Below, piece after piece: positions 10,569 to 19,548 of a stretch of 64,000 nucleotides of DNA. The notes under the pieces are model-generated. The model was not told the DNA's origin. It searched no databases and saw nothing but the letters and a program-made list of their open reading frames with translations. Positions within the stretch are counted from its first letter, which is position 1; every line of letters starts with the position of its first letter. Both the position numbers and the translations under genes were made by a program. The DNA is from G963664225 sp964538065 (GTDB lineage: Bacteria; Verrucomicrobiota; Verrucomicrobiia; Limisphaerales; UBA1319), in NCBI GenBank assembly GCA_964538065.1, contig CAZIDG010000005.1, forward strand, positions 1-64,000. Reading direction: 5' to 3'.

Positions 10569-11417
10569 ATGAAAATACATCCGTTGTTGAAGGCTTCGCT
10601 CATCTCGGCTTTGCTCTGGCCGGGTGCTGTCGCCCCCCAGGCCGGCACGCCCCTGCCCCACTGGATCCTCTATGGGCAGGCCGTGGATGAATTCGGCTGG
10701 CCCTATTGCAGGGATGCCTCAGTCGAGCTGCACGTGAATGGGAGGTTGTTCAAGAGCTACACGATCAATGGCTCCATCAACCCGGGCATGAATTTCATCT
10801 TCCGGCTTCCCATGGATAGCGGATCGGGCAACCGATACGACACGTCAGCAGGACGTCCGGGCGACACCTATCAAGTCGTCCTTGTGGCCAACGGTGAAAC
10901 GCGTTCCACGCTTCAGTCCAATGTGTTGCCCTCAGTGGGCCAGTCTGGCGATGTCCAGCGCCTGAATGTGACCGCCGGCACGGACTCCGATCAGGATGGA
11001 CTTCCTGACGAATGGGAGCGCTGGATTCTGGATCACTCGCTGGATCCGTCAATCACCACCCTGCTCGACGTCAAACCCCAGGATGACTTTGATGGTGATG
11101 GTGTCTCCAACCTTGATGAATACCGGGCTGGTACCGATCCGGCCTGGGAAAATGATTATTTCTTCATCGAGCAATTCCAGTTGGCTGCGAATGGCCGCCT
11201 GGCGATGAGCTTTCTTACCGTTCCCGGCAAAACCTATCGTTTGCAGACCGCTCAAACGCCGTTGTCCGAAGGCCAGCCGGTCTGGAAGAGTTGCGCTTTC
11301 GCCAAGTCCCCCACAGGCACCCTGCAGTCGGACTCCTTTGAGGGCTCGGGCTTTTACGTCACCATCTACGTGGAGCCCTCGGCCGACATGGAAATTTTCC
11401 GCATCGCCGTCGAGTAA
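10569..11417 (+). CDS. Secreted protein with thrombospondin-3-like calcium loops
   Basis: 282 residues from the ATG at 10569, chosen because it places a signal peptide directly at the N-terminus (MKIHPLLKASLISALLWPGA); a TTG at 10551 would add six residues. Residues ~25-135 form an Ig- or carboxypeptidase-regulatory-like beta region. Then come two Asp-rich loops of the thrombospondin type 3/dockerin kind: DSDQDGLPDEWE and DDFDGDGVSNLDEYRAGTDP, which normally bind calcium. The final ~75 residues (FFIEQFQLAANG, then PGKTYRLQTAQT) resemble the C-terminal beta domain that often follows such loops in PVC secreted proteins. It is the last gene of the co-directional cluster beginning at base 1 and converges with the SGNH hydrolase. 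Role unknown; probably extracellular. Confidence 0.75.
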   Translation: MKIHPLLKASLISALLWPGAVAPQAGTPLPHWILYGQAVDEFGWPYCRDASVELHVNGRLFKSYTINGSINPGMNFIFRLPMDSGSGNRYDTSAGRPGDTYQVVLVANGETRSTLQSNVLPSVGQSGDVQRLNVTAGTDSDQDGLPDEWERWILDHSLDPSITTLLDVKPQDDFDGDGVSNLDEYRAGTDPAWENDYFFIEQFQLAANGRLAMSFLTVPGKTYRLQTAQTPLSEGQPVWKSCAFAKSPTGTLQSDSFEGSGFYVTIYVEPSADMEIFRIAVE

Positions 11418-11458
11418 AAAGAATCCACCGATGCAGACGAGCCAGTCCAGCCCCTTTG

Positions 11459-12805
11459 CTATGGGATAGGAAGGAGTTCGCCGTCAAGCAGCAGCGCGCC
11501 CGCATACCATCGAAGCGGTTCGTAGCGTGCTGCATCGTCCATGGTGTTCCCGTTCCGTTTGAGTATCTCGGCCTTGTCGAACCGTTTGCCCGTCAATCGC
11601 ACGGTCACTTCGTGGTCCTTGGATTCAGACTCCGAAACCAGTTGGGTCAACCCCAGGCGATGGTAGGTGCAATAGGCATCAAACCGGCGCGTCGTGAACG
11701 CTGGCTGGCCATCAACAGTTATCTCCAGTTCACCGCCATCGGGTCCCAAAAGGTCGTACACGAACGCAGCCCGGCCACGGAATTTGAAGTGGAGCGTGGC
11801 CCCGGGCGTCTCCGCCATCCATAGGATTGGGAGCCTGTCTGCAAAGTTCCGGCCAATCGGGTCCTTCTTCAAATCGACCACATTCCACCCATCCTTCAAC
11901 AAGGTCGCATCCAGAGAAATCATTTTCGCATTCTCGTGTTGATCGGCAGCAAAGGGAGCCGGCAGCGCATGCACCCCCGCCTTGCCTGTGCGTTCCATGG
12001 CCGCAAACGACCGCTTGATGGCCTCGGTGTACATGTAGTGACCCGTGTCCGCAAAGGGGTGACATCCATCAGGGGCAAACGCCTTGCGGGCGGGTGTCCC
12101 CTTGGCTTCGTCCGCCGGAATTTCGGATTTGGGCGCCGTGAACACCCACTGGCCGGATTGGATCAAACGCGCCGACTCCAGCGCCATTTCAATGCTGGGA
12201 ATGCCATAATGATCGGCAATCCATTCCATCGCCGATGCGGATTGCGGCAGGCGCCCTGCCCCCATTTCGCCCATCATCCCTTCGTGCAGCGTATAGACAA
12301 AACAGATGTCAGTGAGCGGGTCCGCCTTCCAGATCTGGCGCACAATGCCTTCCATGCAGGCGTATATCTGGACAGGCGCAGCGCCGCCGTCATTCACGGC
12401 GAATTCCACAAACACAAGGTCCGGATGGCAATCCAACACATCCCTCTGCAAGCGATAGACCCCCAAATCGGAACCCGTGCCCCCAATCGCCGCATTGATC
12501 TCGCTCCATTCCGTCTCCGGATACCGTTTTTTGAACCAGTCCATGGTCTGAGGACGCCAGCCCTCAGCCGCAGTGATGCTGCCTCCGAAGTAGGCCACCT
12601 TCAATTTTGCGCCTGGTTTTGCCTTGGCGAAGAAATTCGGCAAACCGTCCCGACTGGTCAGCTCCACTGCTTTTCGTGACGGATGATTTCGATCCTCTGT
12701 TTTTGACGGTTCCGCTTCAGCTTTACCCAGGCTGGACAATAAGCAAAGGACCAGCACCCCCACCGCACAAGGCACCATCGCCATGAGTCGTCGTGAAATA
12801 GCCAT
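11459..12805 (-). CDS. Secreted SGNH/GDSL hydrolase
   Basis: 448 residues with an N-terminal signal peptide (hydrophobic core near residues 8-25). The SGNH blocks are visible: block I GGSIT with nucleophile Ser76, a block II candidate GGTGSD near 108-113, block III FAVND with Asn138, and block V DGCHP with Asp246 and His249. The ~190 residues beyond the catalytic domain (TLHFKFRGRAAFVYD, then ITVDGQPAF, then HEVTVRLTGKR) look like an appended beta-sandwich, as in carbohydrate-active esterases. The protein is likely periplasmic or secreted, removing acyl groups from a polysaccharide; the substrate cannot be read from sequence. It stands alone, convergent with the upstream cluster and divergent from the LysE gene. 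I see no clear ribosome binding site, and a second ATG lies at residue 8. Confidence 0.85.
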   Translation of the reverse strand: MAISRRLMAMVPCAVGVLVLCLLSSLGKAEAEPSKTEDRNHPSRKAVELTSRDGLPNFFAKAKPGAKLKVAYFGGSITAAEGWRPQTMDWFKKRYPETEWSEINAAIGGTGSDLGVYRLQRDVLDCHPDLVFVEFAVNDGGAAPVQIYACMEGIVRQIWKADPLTDICFVYTLHEGMMGEMGAGRLPQSASAMEWIADHYGIPSIEMALESARLIQSGQWVFTAPKSEIPADEAKGTPARKAFAPDGCHPFADTGHYMYTEAIKRSFAAMERTGKAGVHALPAPFAADQHENAKMISLDATLLKDGWNVVDLKKDPIGRNFADRLPILWMAETPGATLHFKFRGRAAFVYDLLGPDGGELEITVDGQPAFTTRRFDAYCTYHRLGLTQLVSESESKDHEVTVRLTGKRFDKAEILKRNGNTMDDAARYEPLRWYAGALLLDGELLPIP

Positions 12806-12935
12806 AATTTAGTGCCAAGAGAATACCGTTCAGCGGCCCGGCGAAAAGCAAATATCCATTGGTGCCACCCCAGCATCCTTGCGGAGTAAACCAGGCGGTT
12901 GACCCTGACGTCTGGTTTATTCTAGGGTGGACTCG

Positions 12936-13553
12936 ATGATGACGGCATTGGCATCCGGAGCGCTTCTTGGCCTCTCCTGTGGTCTCACCCCAGGCCCGCT
13001 GCTGGCGCTGGTGTTGGCACAAACGCTGCGACACGGCCCTCTTGAAGGCTGCAAAATCGCCCTGTCTCCATTGGTCACCGATGCCCTGGTCATCTTTGTT
13101 TCATTTGTATTGGCTTCAAAGCTCTCAGAATTCCGTCCGCTCCTTGGCATGGTCTCCATGGCTGGGGGGTGTTTCGTCCTGTATCTGGCATACACAAGTT
13201 TTCGTCCAGGACCATGGAACACGGAGGTCTCCCCTGAACGCCCCCGATCATGGTTCAAAGGGATCATGACGAATGTGCTCAGCCCGCATCCGTGGCTGTT
13301 CTGGCTCACAGCCGGCGCCGCAATCCTGGCAAAGGCAATCGCCCAAAGCTGGCTGGTCGCCATGGCCTTCCTGTGCGGCTTTTACCTTCTCCTGGTCGGT
13401 TCGAAGGTCCTGCTTGCCTTGCTGGCAGGCCAATCACGCAACCTGCTGACGGGTCGTCCTTATCGGGTGGTCATGCGCGTCCTGGCCCTGTTGCTGGTGG
13501 TTTTCGCTTTCTTCCTGTTCCTGGAGGGACTGAAACATCTGGCCATCATGTGA
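12936..13553 (+). CDS. LysE/RhtB-family exporter
   Basis: 205 residues with about six hydrophobic segments, the usual size for LysE/RhtB amino-acid exporters. The family signature near the start is present (GLSCGLTPGPLLALVLAQ), followed by a basic loop (RHGPLEGCKIA) and a second-half segment KGIMTNVLSPHPWLFWL that corresponds to the conserved N-x-x-N/S-P region. I start at the ATG at 12936 because AGGGTGG lies five bases upstream; a GTG at 12927 would add three residues. It exports small solutes, classically amino acids, driven by the proton gradient; the substrate is unknown. The reading direction is the same as the serine hydrolase ~130 bases downstream, but co-transcription is not evident. 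Confidence 0.85.
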   Translation: MMTALASGALLGLSCGLTPGPLLALVLAQTLRHGPLEGCKIALSPLVTDALVIFVSFVLASKLSEFRPLLGMVSMAGGCFVLYLAYTSFRPGPWNTEVSPERPRSWFKGIMTNVLSPHPWLFWLTAGAAILAKAIAQSWLVAMAFLCGFYLLLVGSKVLLALLAGQSRNLLTGRPYRVVMRVLALLLVVFAFFLFLEGLKHLAIM

Positions 13554-13680
13554 CGCTTTTTCAGCCGTTCATTCCATCGGGCACGCGGTCGGCCATGCGT
13601 GCCCCCCCTCCGTTCCTTGCCTGCCTCCTCCGGGATCCAAATGGCTTGTCGATACCTGATGGGGATATTATCCTCGAGGC

Positions 13681-14829
13681 GTGAAATTAGCACACATGCC
13701 ACGCTTGTTCCTGGTTTTATGGTTTGCTTCCCATGTCTATCTGAATGCCTCGGATGATCCCATCGCCCCCCTGCTCCAGCCGTATGTGGAGAAGCATCAG
13801 CTTGCCGGGGCGGTCTTGTGCGTCGCAGACAAGGACAAAATCCTGGATGTCGAAACCGTTGGTTTTGCTGATGTCGAAGCTGGCAAACCGATGGCGTCCA
13901 ACGCCGTTTTCTGGATTGCATCCCAGACAAAAGCCATCACGGCCGCGGCGGTCATGATGCTCGTCGATGAAGGCAAGCTCACCCTGGACGATCCCGTGGA
14001 AAAGTATCTGCCGGAATTCAAAGGACAGATGGTTGTTGCCGAGAAAGACGAAAACCACGTTCTCCTCAAGAAACCTTCGCACCCGATCACCCTCCGCGAG
14101 GTATTGAGTCACACCAGCGGCCTGCCTTTCTCCTCCCCCATGGAGCAGCCGACACTTGATCTACTCCCCTTGCGCGACGCCGTCCGCAGTTACGCCATGG
14201 GACCGCTCCAGTTCGAGCCTGGTGGCAAATTTCAATATAGCAACGCAGGCATCAACACCGCTGCCCGCGTCCTGGAAGTCATCACCGGCATGGACTACGA
14301 GGAGTTCCTTCAACAACGCCTCCTCGGTCCGCTTGGCATGAAGGACACCACATTCCGTCCCAACAAGGAACAGATCAGCCGCCTGGCTAAGTCGTACAAA
14401 CCCAACCCCTCCAAAGATGGACTTGAAGCAACCATCGTAACGCAACTTTTTTATCCCTTGGACGATCCCCGCCGACAGCCGATGCCCGCCGGCGGCCTTT
14501 TTTCGACCATCTCAGACGTGGCGCGCTTCTGTCAAATGCTCGCAAACGATGGCTCCTTTGAAGGAAAACGTTATCTTTCTGCATCGTCTGTGAAGCTGAT
14601 GACCACCAAACAAACCGGCCCGAATGTCCAGGATGGATACGGACTGGGCTTGTTCGTGGGAGACACCTGGTTTGAGCATGGCGGGGCCTATTCAACGAAC
14701 ATGCACATTGAACGGCAGCGCGGCATCATCGTCATTTGGATGGTCCAGCATGCCGGTTTCCCGGGCGATGGCGACAAAGCCAGGGAGGTCTTTAAAAACG
14801 CAGCTCTGGAACGCTTCGGAAAGCACTAA
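13681..14829 (+). CDS. Serine hydrolase of the class C beta-lactamase family
   Basis: 382 residues with an N-terminal signal peptide. The beta-lactamase/penicillin-binding-protein motifs are all seen: SxxK as SQTK (Ser81, Lys84), the tyrosine motif YSN (186-188) and a C-terminal HGG in EHGGAYSTN in place of KTG. This pattern fits the broad Pfam Beta-lactamase family that includes esterases, D-aminopeptidases and AmpC-like enzymes. HGG rather than KTG argues for an esterase or peptidase rather than a drug-resistance enzyme. It probably acts in the periplasm. The start is a GTG at 13681, which gives a positively charged N-terminus; an ATG at 13696 is the alternative. No obvious functional partner lies beside it. 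Confidence 0.85.
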   Translation: MKLAHMPRLFLVLWFASHVYLNASDDPIAPLLQPYVEKHQLAGAVLCVADKDKILDVETVGFADVEAGKPMASNAVFWIASQTKAITAAAVMMLVDEGKLTLDDPVEKYLPEFKGQMVVAEKDENHVLLKKPSHPITLREVLSHTSGLPFSSPMEQPTLDLLPLRDAVRSYAMGPLQFEPGGKFQYSNAGINTAARVLEVITGMDYEEFLQQRLLGPLGMKDTTFRPNKEQISRLAKSYKPNPSKDGLEATIVTQLFYPLDDPRRQPMPAGGLFSTISDVARFCQMLANDGSFEGKRYLSASSVKLMTTKQTGPNVQDGYGLGLFVGDTWFEHGGAYSTNMHIERQRGIIVIWMVQHAGFPGDGDKAREVFKNAALERFGKH

Positions 14830-15020
14830 GCCTGGCCGATGGTGTCTTCGCCAAAGCACCGTTTTTCCTGGATCGGTCATTCCATGAGGGGCGGTGTGCG
14901 GGAAGTTATCGTCTGGCTTCATCACCGTGGTCTGGGCAGGCCAAAGCGACGGGGGTTGTGGTATTTGCTGCCGTATTAAGGCTATGTGAACTCTTGATTG
15001 TGAGACTCTTAGAGAGGAAA

Positions 15021-15095
15021 TGGCGACCCTACCGGGAATCGAACCCGGGCTACCACCGTGAAAGGGTGGTGTCCTAACCGCTAGACCATAGGGTC
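15021..15095 (-). tRNA. tRNA-Glu (anticodon TTC)
   Basis: Read on the minus strand, the acceptor arm GACCCTA pairs with TAGGGTC, followed by discriminator G and an encoded CCA. The D arm contains GTCTAGCGGTTAGGAC, the anticodon loop is CTTTCAC with anticodon TTC (complement of 15060-15062) on a CCACC/GGTGG stem, and the T arm carries GGTTCGATTCC. Seventy-five bases including CCA. It lies alone between the serine hydrolase and smc. Confidence 0.97.
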
Positions 15096-15110
15096 CCTAA
15101 GAGGCCGCCA

Positions 15111-15138
15111 AATATACGTCTTGTTCCCCGCATGTCAC
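15111..15138 (-). promoter_or_regulatory. Putative promoter of tRNA-Glu
   Basis: On the minus strand GTGACA (15133-15138) and TATATT (15111-15116) are separated by 16 bases. Each matches five of six positions of the sigma-70 -35 and -10 consensus. The -10 lies 15 bases before the tRNA 5' end, the spacing expected for a stable RNA promoter. Confidence 0.6.
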
Positions 15139-15262
15139 GCGCAAAAATCACTTTTTTTCTCGAGTGACATCCCTCTACGGCAGAGTGGAAATTGCCCGGA
15201 ATCGGCATTCCAGCATCCGCCCCATCCATCAGGATTCACACAAATTCCTGCGGATCAGTTTT

Positions 15263-18200
15263 TTACGTAACATCCTTGGGCTCAGTCAATTTATCAGTCG
15301 CCACCTCTGACGTTTCAGGCGCCTTTACTGCCAGCCGATCAGAGCCATTACCCGAGGCATGGCCATTGCCATTACCGTGACCATTCCCACCGGCAACCGG
15401 CTCCGACACTTGAATGATCGGAGCCATAACAGTCTGGCTTCCAGCGGCCTTGGGACCGGCATTGTCAAAACTGGCGGATGGCCGTCCACTGCCCACCAAA
15501 TCCGCCGTCGGCATCGAGTGGCTGGGTGGCGCCAGAGGAACTGAAGCCGCCGGTGCTTCGGAGAGGGTTCCGGTGCTTTTGTGGAACTTCATGCTCACCA
15601 TCTTGCTCACGCCCTGCTCCTGCATGGTTACGCCATAGATCACGTCCGCCATGCCAATGGTACGCTTATTATGCGTGATCATGACGAATTGCGAATACTC
15701 CTGGAACCGTTTGAGAACGCCAATGAAACGATTGACGTTCGATTCGTCGAGAGGAGCGTCCAATTCATCCAGCACGCAGAATGGACTGGGCTTGACCTGG
15801 TAAATGGCAAACAACAACGCCACAGCCGTCATGGTCTGTTCACCACCTGACAGCAGTGATATGTTCTTGAGCTGCTTCCCTGGCGGACGGGCCAAAATAT
15901 CGATACCGCTGTCGAGCACATCGGCTTCATTAATGAGCAACAGATCGGCCTTGCCGCCACCGAAGATCTCGGTGAACAGGACGCTGAAATTCTCGCGCAC
16001 CTTGGCGAAGGTCTCCAGGAACATCTCCTTCGTCTGGGTGTTGATGCGATTGATCACCTCCAGGAGCTGCTCCTTGGCCTTGACCAGGTCATCATGCTGG
16101 GTGCTGAGGAATTGGAACCGCTGCTCGGTTTCCTCGTATTCCTCAATAGCCACCAGATTGACCGGTCCCATTTCGTCAATGCGCTGCTGGAGGGCTTCAA
16201 CCTGGCTGGCCACCTGGTCCCAGTCTGTGGCGAGACCGCGCTCAGCCATCTCGGTGGGCGTCACCGTCTCAACCTTCGGCGGACCTTCCTCAACAATGGT
16301 GATCGTGATGCATTCGCCGCGGATATCCTCCAGCTTGATCTGGTATTTTTGCTGGATCTTCTCGCAAAGATTCTGGACCGCCATGCTCTTCTGAGCCAGC
16401 TCAACCTCCAGCGTCCCCTTCTGCTGCTGAACTTCCGTCAACCGGCGGCGGCGATCCCGCATGCCTTCGTCCCGCTGGGTAATGTCTGTCTCAAGGACTT
16501 TCTTTTGCTCGAGGAGTTCGGCTGTATGAACGCTCGCCTGTTCACGCTCATGACGGAGTGAATCGATCTTCAAACGCGATTCCTCGATCTCGGCCTGGAA
16601 CTGGGCACGGCGATCGATGATGTTCTGGATCTCCTGGCGTCGGACATCCACCACATAGGCAAGCTCGCGTATGCGCTGCTCGTGAGTCTGCTGCTGCTGT
16701 TTGAAGGAGTTGGCCAGTTGCTCTTCAGTGGCGAGCGAGACTTTCGTTTCCGAAAGGGCGTTCTGGGCCACATCGCGCTCCGTACGAAGGGTTTCAATCC
16801 GGGTGTTGGTGTCTGCCAATTGCTGCTGCAGATCACGATCGCGCTGCTCGGATCCGGCCATCTGCTCGGCCAGGGCGTTGCGCTTCTGAACCCCCTCATC
16901 GGCCAGCTCGGCCAGGCTTTGAATTTCAAACACCACCGTGTCGATCTTCTGGTGGAGGAGGCGCGCGGCATTTTCAAGAGCCTTGAATTCGCCCTGGTGG
17001 GTGGCGATGGCCACCTCCTGCGCCCGCAATTCCGTCTGAGCCTGCTGCAGACTCGCCTGCAAGGTGGTCTGCTCACTCTGCAAGGCCCCTTTCTTGCGGC
17101 TGCTTTCGTTGACCCGTTCCTGCAACTGGGTTAATTGCGTCTCCAACTCGGCGATCTGGTTTTTGCGTCCAAGGATCGAAGCGGCCGTTTTCTCGGTTCC
17201 ATTGCCGGAACCGCCGGAATAAACACCGTGACGGCTCAGGAATTCACCGTTCATGGTCACGATGTCCCATTCGCCCTCGCGCTCGCGCCAGGCCTTCGTT
17301 GCGGTGTCGAGATCGGCCACGATCAGGATGCGTCCCAACAACCGTTCAAGCAACGGACGCACAGCCTCATCCACCTCAATCACCGAAAGCGCGCTCACAC
17401 CAGCCAGACCGGCCCCCAGGTTCATTTCCGTCTGGGCAACGCCGGCTGCGCCAGTCTGAACCTCGGCAGCAGCCCCCTCATTCACCGCGGGGCCCGCAAC
17501 CTGGGCCACTGGATCCACGCCAGGTGTCGGTGTGACGGTCACCACGGGATCTGATGCTCCCGTTGCCGGTGTCTCGGCAATGGCAGGCGCAGCAGGAGTG
17601 CTCTGGGACGCTGCTTCAGGAGTGGAAACCGTGGCTGCAACGGTCGGCGCCTCTTCGTATGTCTTCTGGAGTGCCAAGGCCGCAATGCTCGCCCGGCCCC
17701 TGCGATTGGCCCTCAAATCGGCCAGAATCTGTTGAGCAGTCTCGGGCTGATCGGTCAGGACGAGCTGAAGGTGGTGTCCCAGGGCCGCTTCCACCGGCAC
17801 GATATATGCATCCGGCACGCGGATCTTGTCCACCAGCGCCCCAAGCATGTGCGGGGCTTGTTTCAAGGCCGCGAGGGTGCCCGCGCTGAATCCTTCATGG
17901 GAGGCCTGCAACTGCTCCAACACGTTGAGCTTCGAACGCAAGCCCGCCTGCTGGCGCAACGATTCGTCCAGCTCGCGCGTGATCTGGTTGAGCTCGGGTT
18001 GGAGTTGACGCAGCCGGGCCTGTTGTTCCTCCACAGAACCCCGCTGAGTCTGAAGGGTCATCCGCTCCGCCTCGACGCTCATGGCGAATTCCGACAACCG
18101 CGCCTCCAGGCGCCCGCGTTCCTCCTCGAGTTGAATCTTCTCCGAAGAGAGCTTTTCCAGGCGAACCACATTCCCCTGTTTCTGGAGATCAAGGGCGTTG

Positions 18201-19423
18201 ATCTCGTTGCGAAGGCGTGTCAATTGCTGGGCCACACCAAAGGCCTCGGATTGGACCCGGCGCAGGGTTTCCTGCTGCAATTTTACATCATTCTCCACCT
18301 GCTGGAGAGCCTCGCGCTTGGTCTGCAGGACGACTCGAAGTTGTTCAATTCCCTGGGTGGCGGCCGCAAGTTGTCCCTTGACCGTTTCCAACTCCTGCTC
18401 CGCGGCGAGTTTTCTCTCCTCGCTTTGCGCGATATCCGCCAGCGCCTTGGAGTTGGCCTGGTCCTGTTCCGCCAACCGCTGCTCGTCGAAATGGATGCGG
18501 CTTTCGTGGTGGTCCATCTGGCTCTTCAACTCCATGCCCCGTTGTTGCGACTGGCTGACCTGCTGTTCCAGCACAGTCATGCGCTCGCGCAATTGGGACA
18601 CTTCACTCTCATCGCGCAGGAGCGCCTCTGAGCAGACTTCCATCTCGATCCGCAGTTTTTCGGCCGCCTCCCGTCGTTGCCCGATCTGTTCCTGCAACAA
18701 ATCATACTGATGCCGTGAAAGTTGGGTCTCCAGATGCTGCAACTCCACCATGTACTGCTTGTAGCGGCGAGCCTTGCCCGCCTGGCGCTGCAGTGAGCCG
18801 ATCTGGCGTTTGACTTCGCGGATCAGGTCCGACACGCGCAACAAATTCTGATCGGTGCTTTCCAGCTTGCGCAGGGCCTCTTTTTTCTGGGACTTGAACC
18901 GGGTGATGCCCGCCGCCTCTTCAAACACCAAACGACGGTCATCGGGCCGGCTCGAAAGCAATTGGGTAATATGCCCCTGGGCCATGATGCTGTAACTGGT
19001 CCGGCCCACGCCCGTCCCCATGAACAGTTGCTGGATATCCCTCAACCGGCAGGGGGTTTTATTGATGAAATACTCGCTTGTCCCATCCCGAAACACCCGG
19101 CGCGTCAACGTGATCTCGTTATAGGCCAGTTCCACTCCAGCAGCGCGTAAATTCTCCTCGTCAACGTCCCCAATGGTCATGGATACCTCAGCCATGGACA
19201 ACGGCTTGCGGGTATCCGTGCCGTTGAAAATGACATCAGACATCTCGCCACCGCGCAGGGCCTTGGCCGATTGCTCACCCAACACCCAGCGGATCGAGTC
19301 CGCCACGTTGGACTTGCCGCAACCGTTGGGCCCCACAATTGCCGTGATGCCAGGCATGAAATTCAAATGCGTCTTATCAGCGAACGATTTGAATCCCAGG
19401 ACCGTTAGACTTTTCAGGTACAT
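15263..19423 (-). CDS. smc: Chromosome segregation ATPase SMC
   Basis: 1386 residues from the ATG at 19423 (MYLKSLTVLGFKSFADK, the classic SMC N-terminus); an upstream in-frame start at 19456 adds only 11 untypical residues. The N-terminal ATPase half has Walker A GPNGCGKSN; the C-terminal half has the signature LSGGEQ and Walker B FCVLDELDAPLD. Two long Gln/Glu/Arg-rich coiled coils flank a hinge at ~505-715. SMC dimers organise and segregate the chromosome with ScpA and ScpB, neither of which is in this window. The protein is ~200 residues longer than usual: the hinge carries an Ala/Pro/Thr/Val-rich insert at ~590-666, and after the ATPase there is a ~108-residue Gly/Asn/His-rich tail. Two DnaA-box-like sites lie 65-100 bases upstream of the start. 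Confidence 0.96.
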   Translation of the reverse strand: MYLKSLTVLGFKSFADKTHLNFMPGITAIVGPNGCGKSNVADSIRWVLGEQSAKALRGGEMSDVIFNGTDTRKPLSMAEVSMTIGDVDEENLRAAGVELAYNEITLTRRVFRDGTSEYFINKTPCRLRDIQQLFMGTGVGRTSYSIMAQGHITQLLSSRPDDRRLVFEEAAGITRFKSQKKEALRKLESTDQNLLRVSDLIREVKRQIGSLQRQAGKARRYKQYMVELQHLETQLSRHQYDLLQEQIGQRREAAEKLRIEMEVCSEALLRDESEVSQLRERMTVLEQQVSQSQQRGMELKSQMDHHESRIHFDEQRLAEQDQANSKALADIAQSEERKLAAEQELETVKGQLAAATQGIEQLRVVLQTKREALQQVENDVKLQQETLRRVQSEAFGVAQQLTRLRNEINALDLQKQGNVVRLEKLSSEKIQLEEERGRLEARLSEFAMSVEAERMTLQTQRGSVEEQQARLRQLQPELNQITRELDESLRQQAGLRSKLNVLEQLQASHEGFSAGTLAALKQAPHMLGALVDKIRVPDAYIVPVEAALGHHLQLVLTDQPETAQQILADLRANRRGRASIAALALQKTYEEAPTVAATVSTPEAASQSTPAAPAIAETPATGASDPVVTVTPTPGVDPVAQVAGPAVNEGAAAEVQTGAAGVAQTEMNLGAGLAGVSALSVIEVDEAVRPLLERLLGRILIVADLDTATKAWREREGEWDIVTMNGEFLSRHGVYSGGSGNGTEKTAASILGRKNQIAELETQLTQLQERVNESSRKKGALQSEQTTLQASLQQAQTELRAQEVAIATHQGEFKALENAARLLHQKIDTVVFEIQSLAELADEGVQKRNALAEQMAGSEQRDRDLQQQLADTNTRIETLRTERDVAQNALSETKVSLATEEQLANSFKQQQQTHEQRIRELAYVVDVRRQEIQNIIDRRAQFQAEIEESRLKIDSLRHEREQASVHTAELLEQKKVLETDITQRDEGMRDRRRRLTEVQQQKGTLEVELAQKSMAVQNLCEKIQQKYQIKLEDIRGECITITIVEEGPPKVETVTPTEMAERGLATDWDQVASQVEALQQRIDEMGPVNLVAIEEYEETEQRFQFLSTQHDDLVKAKEQLLEVINRINTQTKEMFLETFAKVRENFSVLFTEIFGGGKADLLLINEADVLDSGIDILARPPGKQLKNISLLSGGEQTMTAVALLFAIYQVKPSPFCVLDELDAPLDESNVNRFIGVLKRFQEYSQFVMITHNKRTIGMADVIYGVTMQEQGVSKMVSMKFHKSTGTLSEAPAASVPLAPPSHSMPTADLVGSGRPSASFDNAGPKAAGSQTVMAPIIQVSEPVAGGNGHGNGNGHASGNGSDRLAVKAPETSEVATDKLTEPKDVT

Positions 19424-19487
19424 GTCGCCTGATATTTTTGCCCACCCCCTACCCAAGTAAAGTGAAAAGCCCCAACATATAGTGGAA

Positions 19488-19523
19488 AGTTATTCACAAA
19501 CACACCACTAAATGTGGATAACT
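19488..19523. promoter_or_regulatory. Pair of opposed DnaA-box-like sites upstream of smc
   Basis: AGTTATTCACA (19488-19498) and TGTGGATAACT (19513-19523) form an 11-base inverted repeat with one mismatch. The cores are TTATTCACA, which fits TTATNCACA, and TTATCCACA on the minus strand, the perfect DnaA box. They lie in the 125-base gap between the macrodomain gene and smc, both transcribed leftward, so they occupy the smc upstream region. DnaA control of smc or a minor DnaA-binding cluster is plausible; two boxes alone do not make an origin. Confidence 0.5.
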
Positions 19524-19548
19524 CATCCCACTTAAATGTTGTGCATTT

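Noticed and set aside
13681..14829. Antibiotic-resistance beta-lactamase
   Set aside because: The third motif is HGG rather than KTG and the context is not mobile, so an esterase or peptidase-like role fits better.
17732..18631. 299-codon plus-strand frame opposite smc
   Set aside because: Antisense to the SMC coiled coil; Leu-rich only because Gln/Glu codons read backwards give Leu.
19488..19523. Chromosomal replication origin
   Set aside because: Only two boxes, no long AT-rich unwinding region and no dnaA, dnaN or similar gene beside it. Isolated one-mismatch boxes near 35769 and 38029 lie within or at the edge of coding sequence and were ignored.
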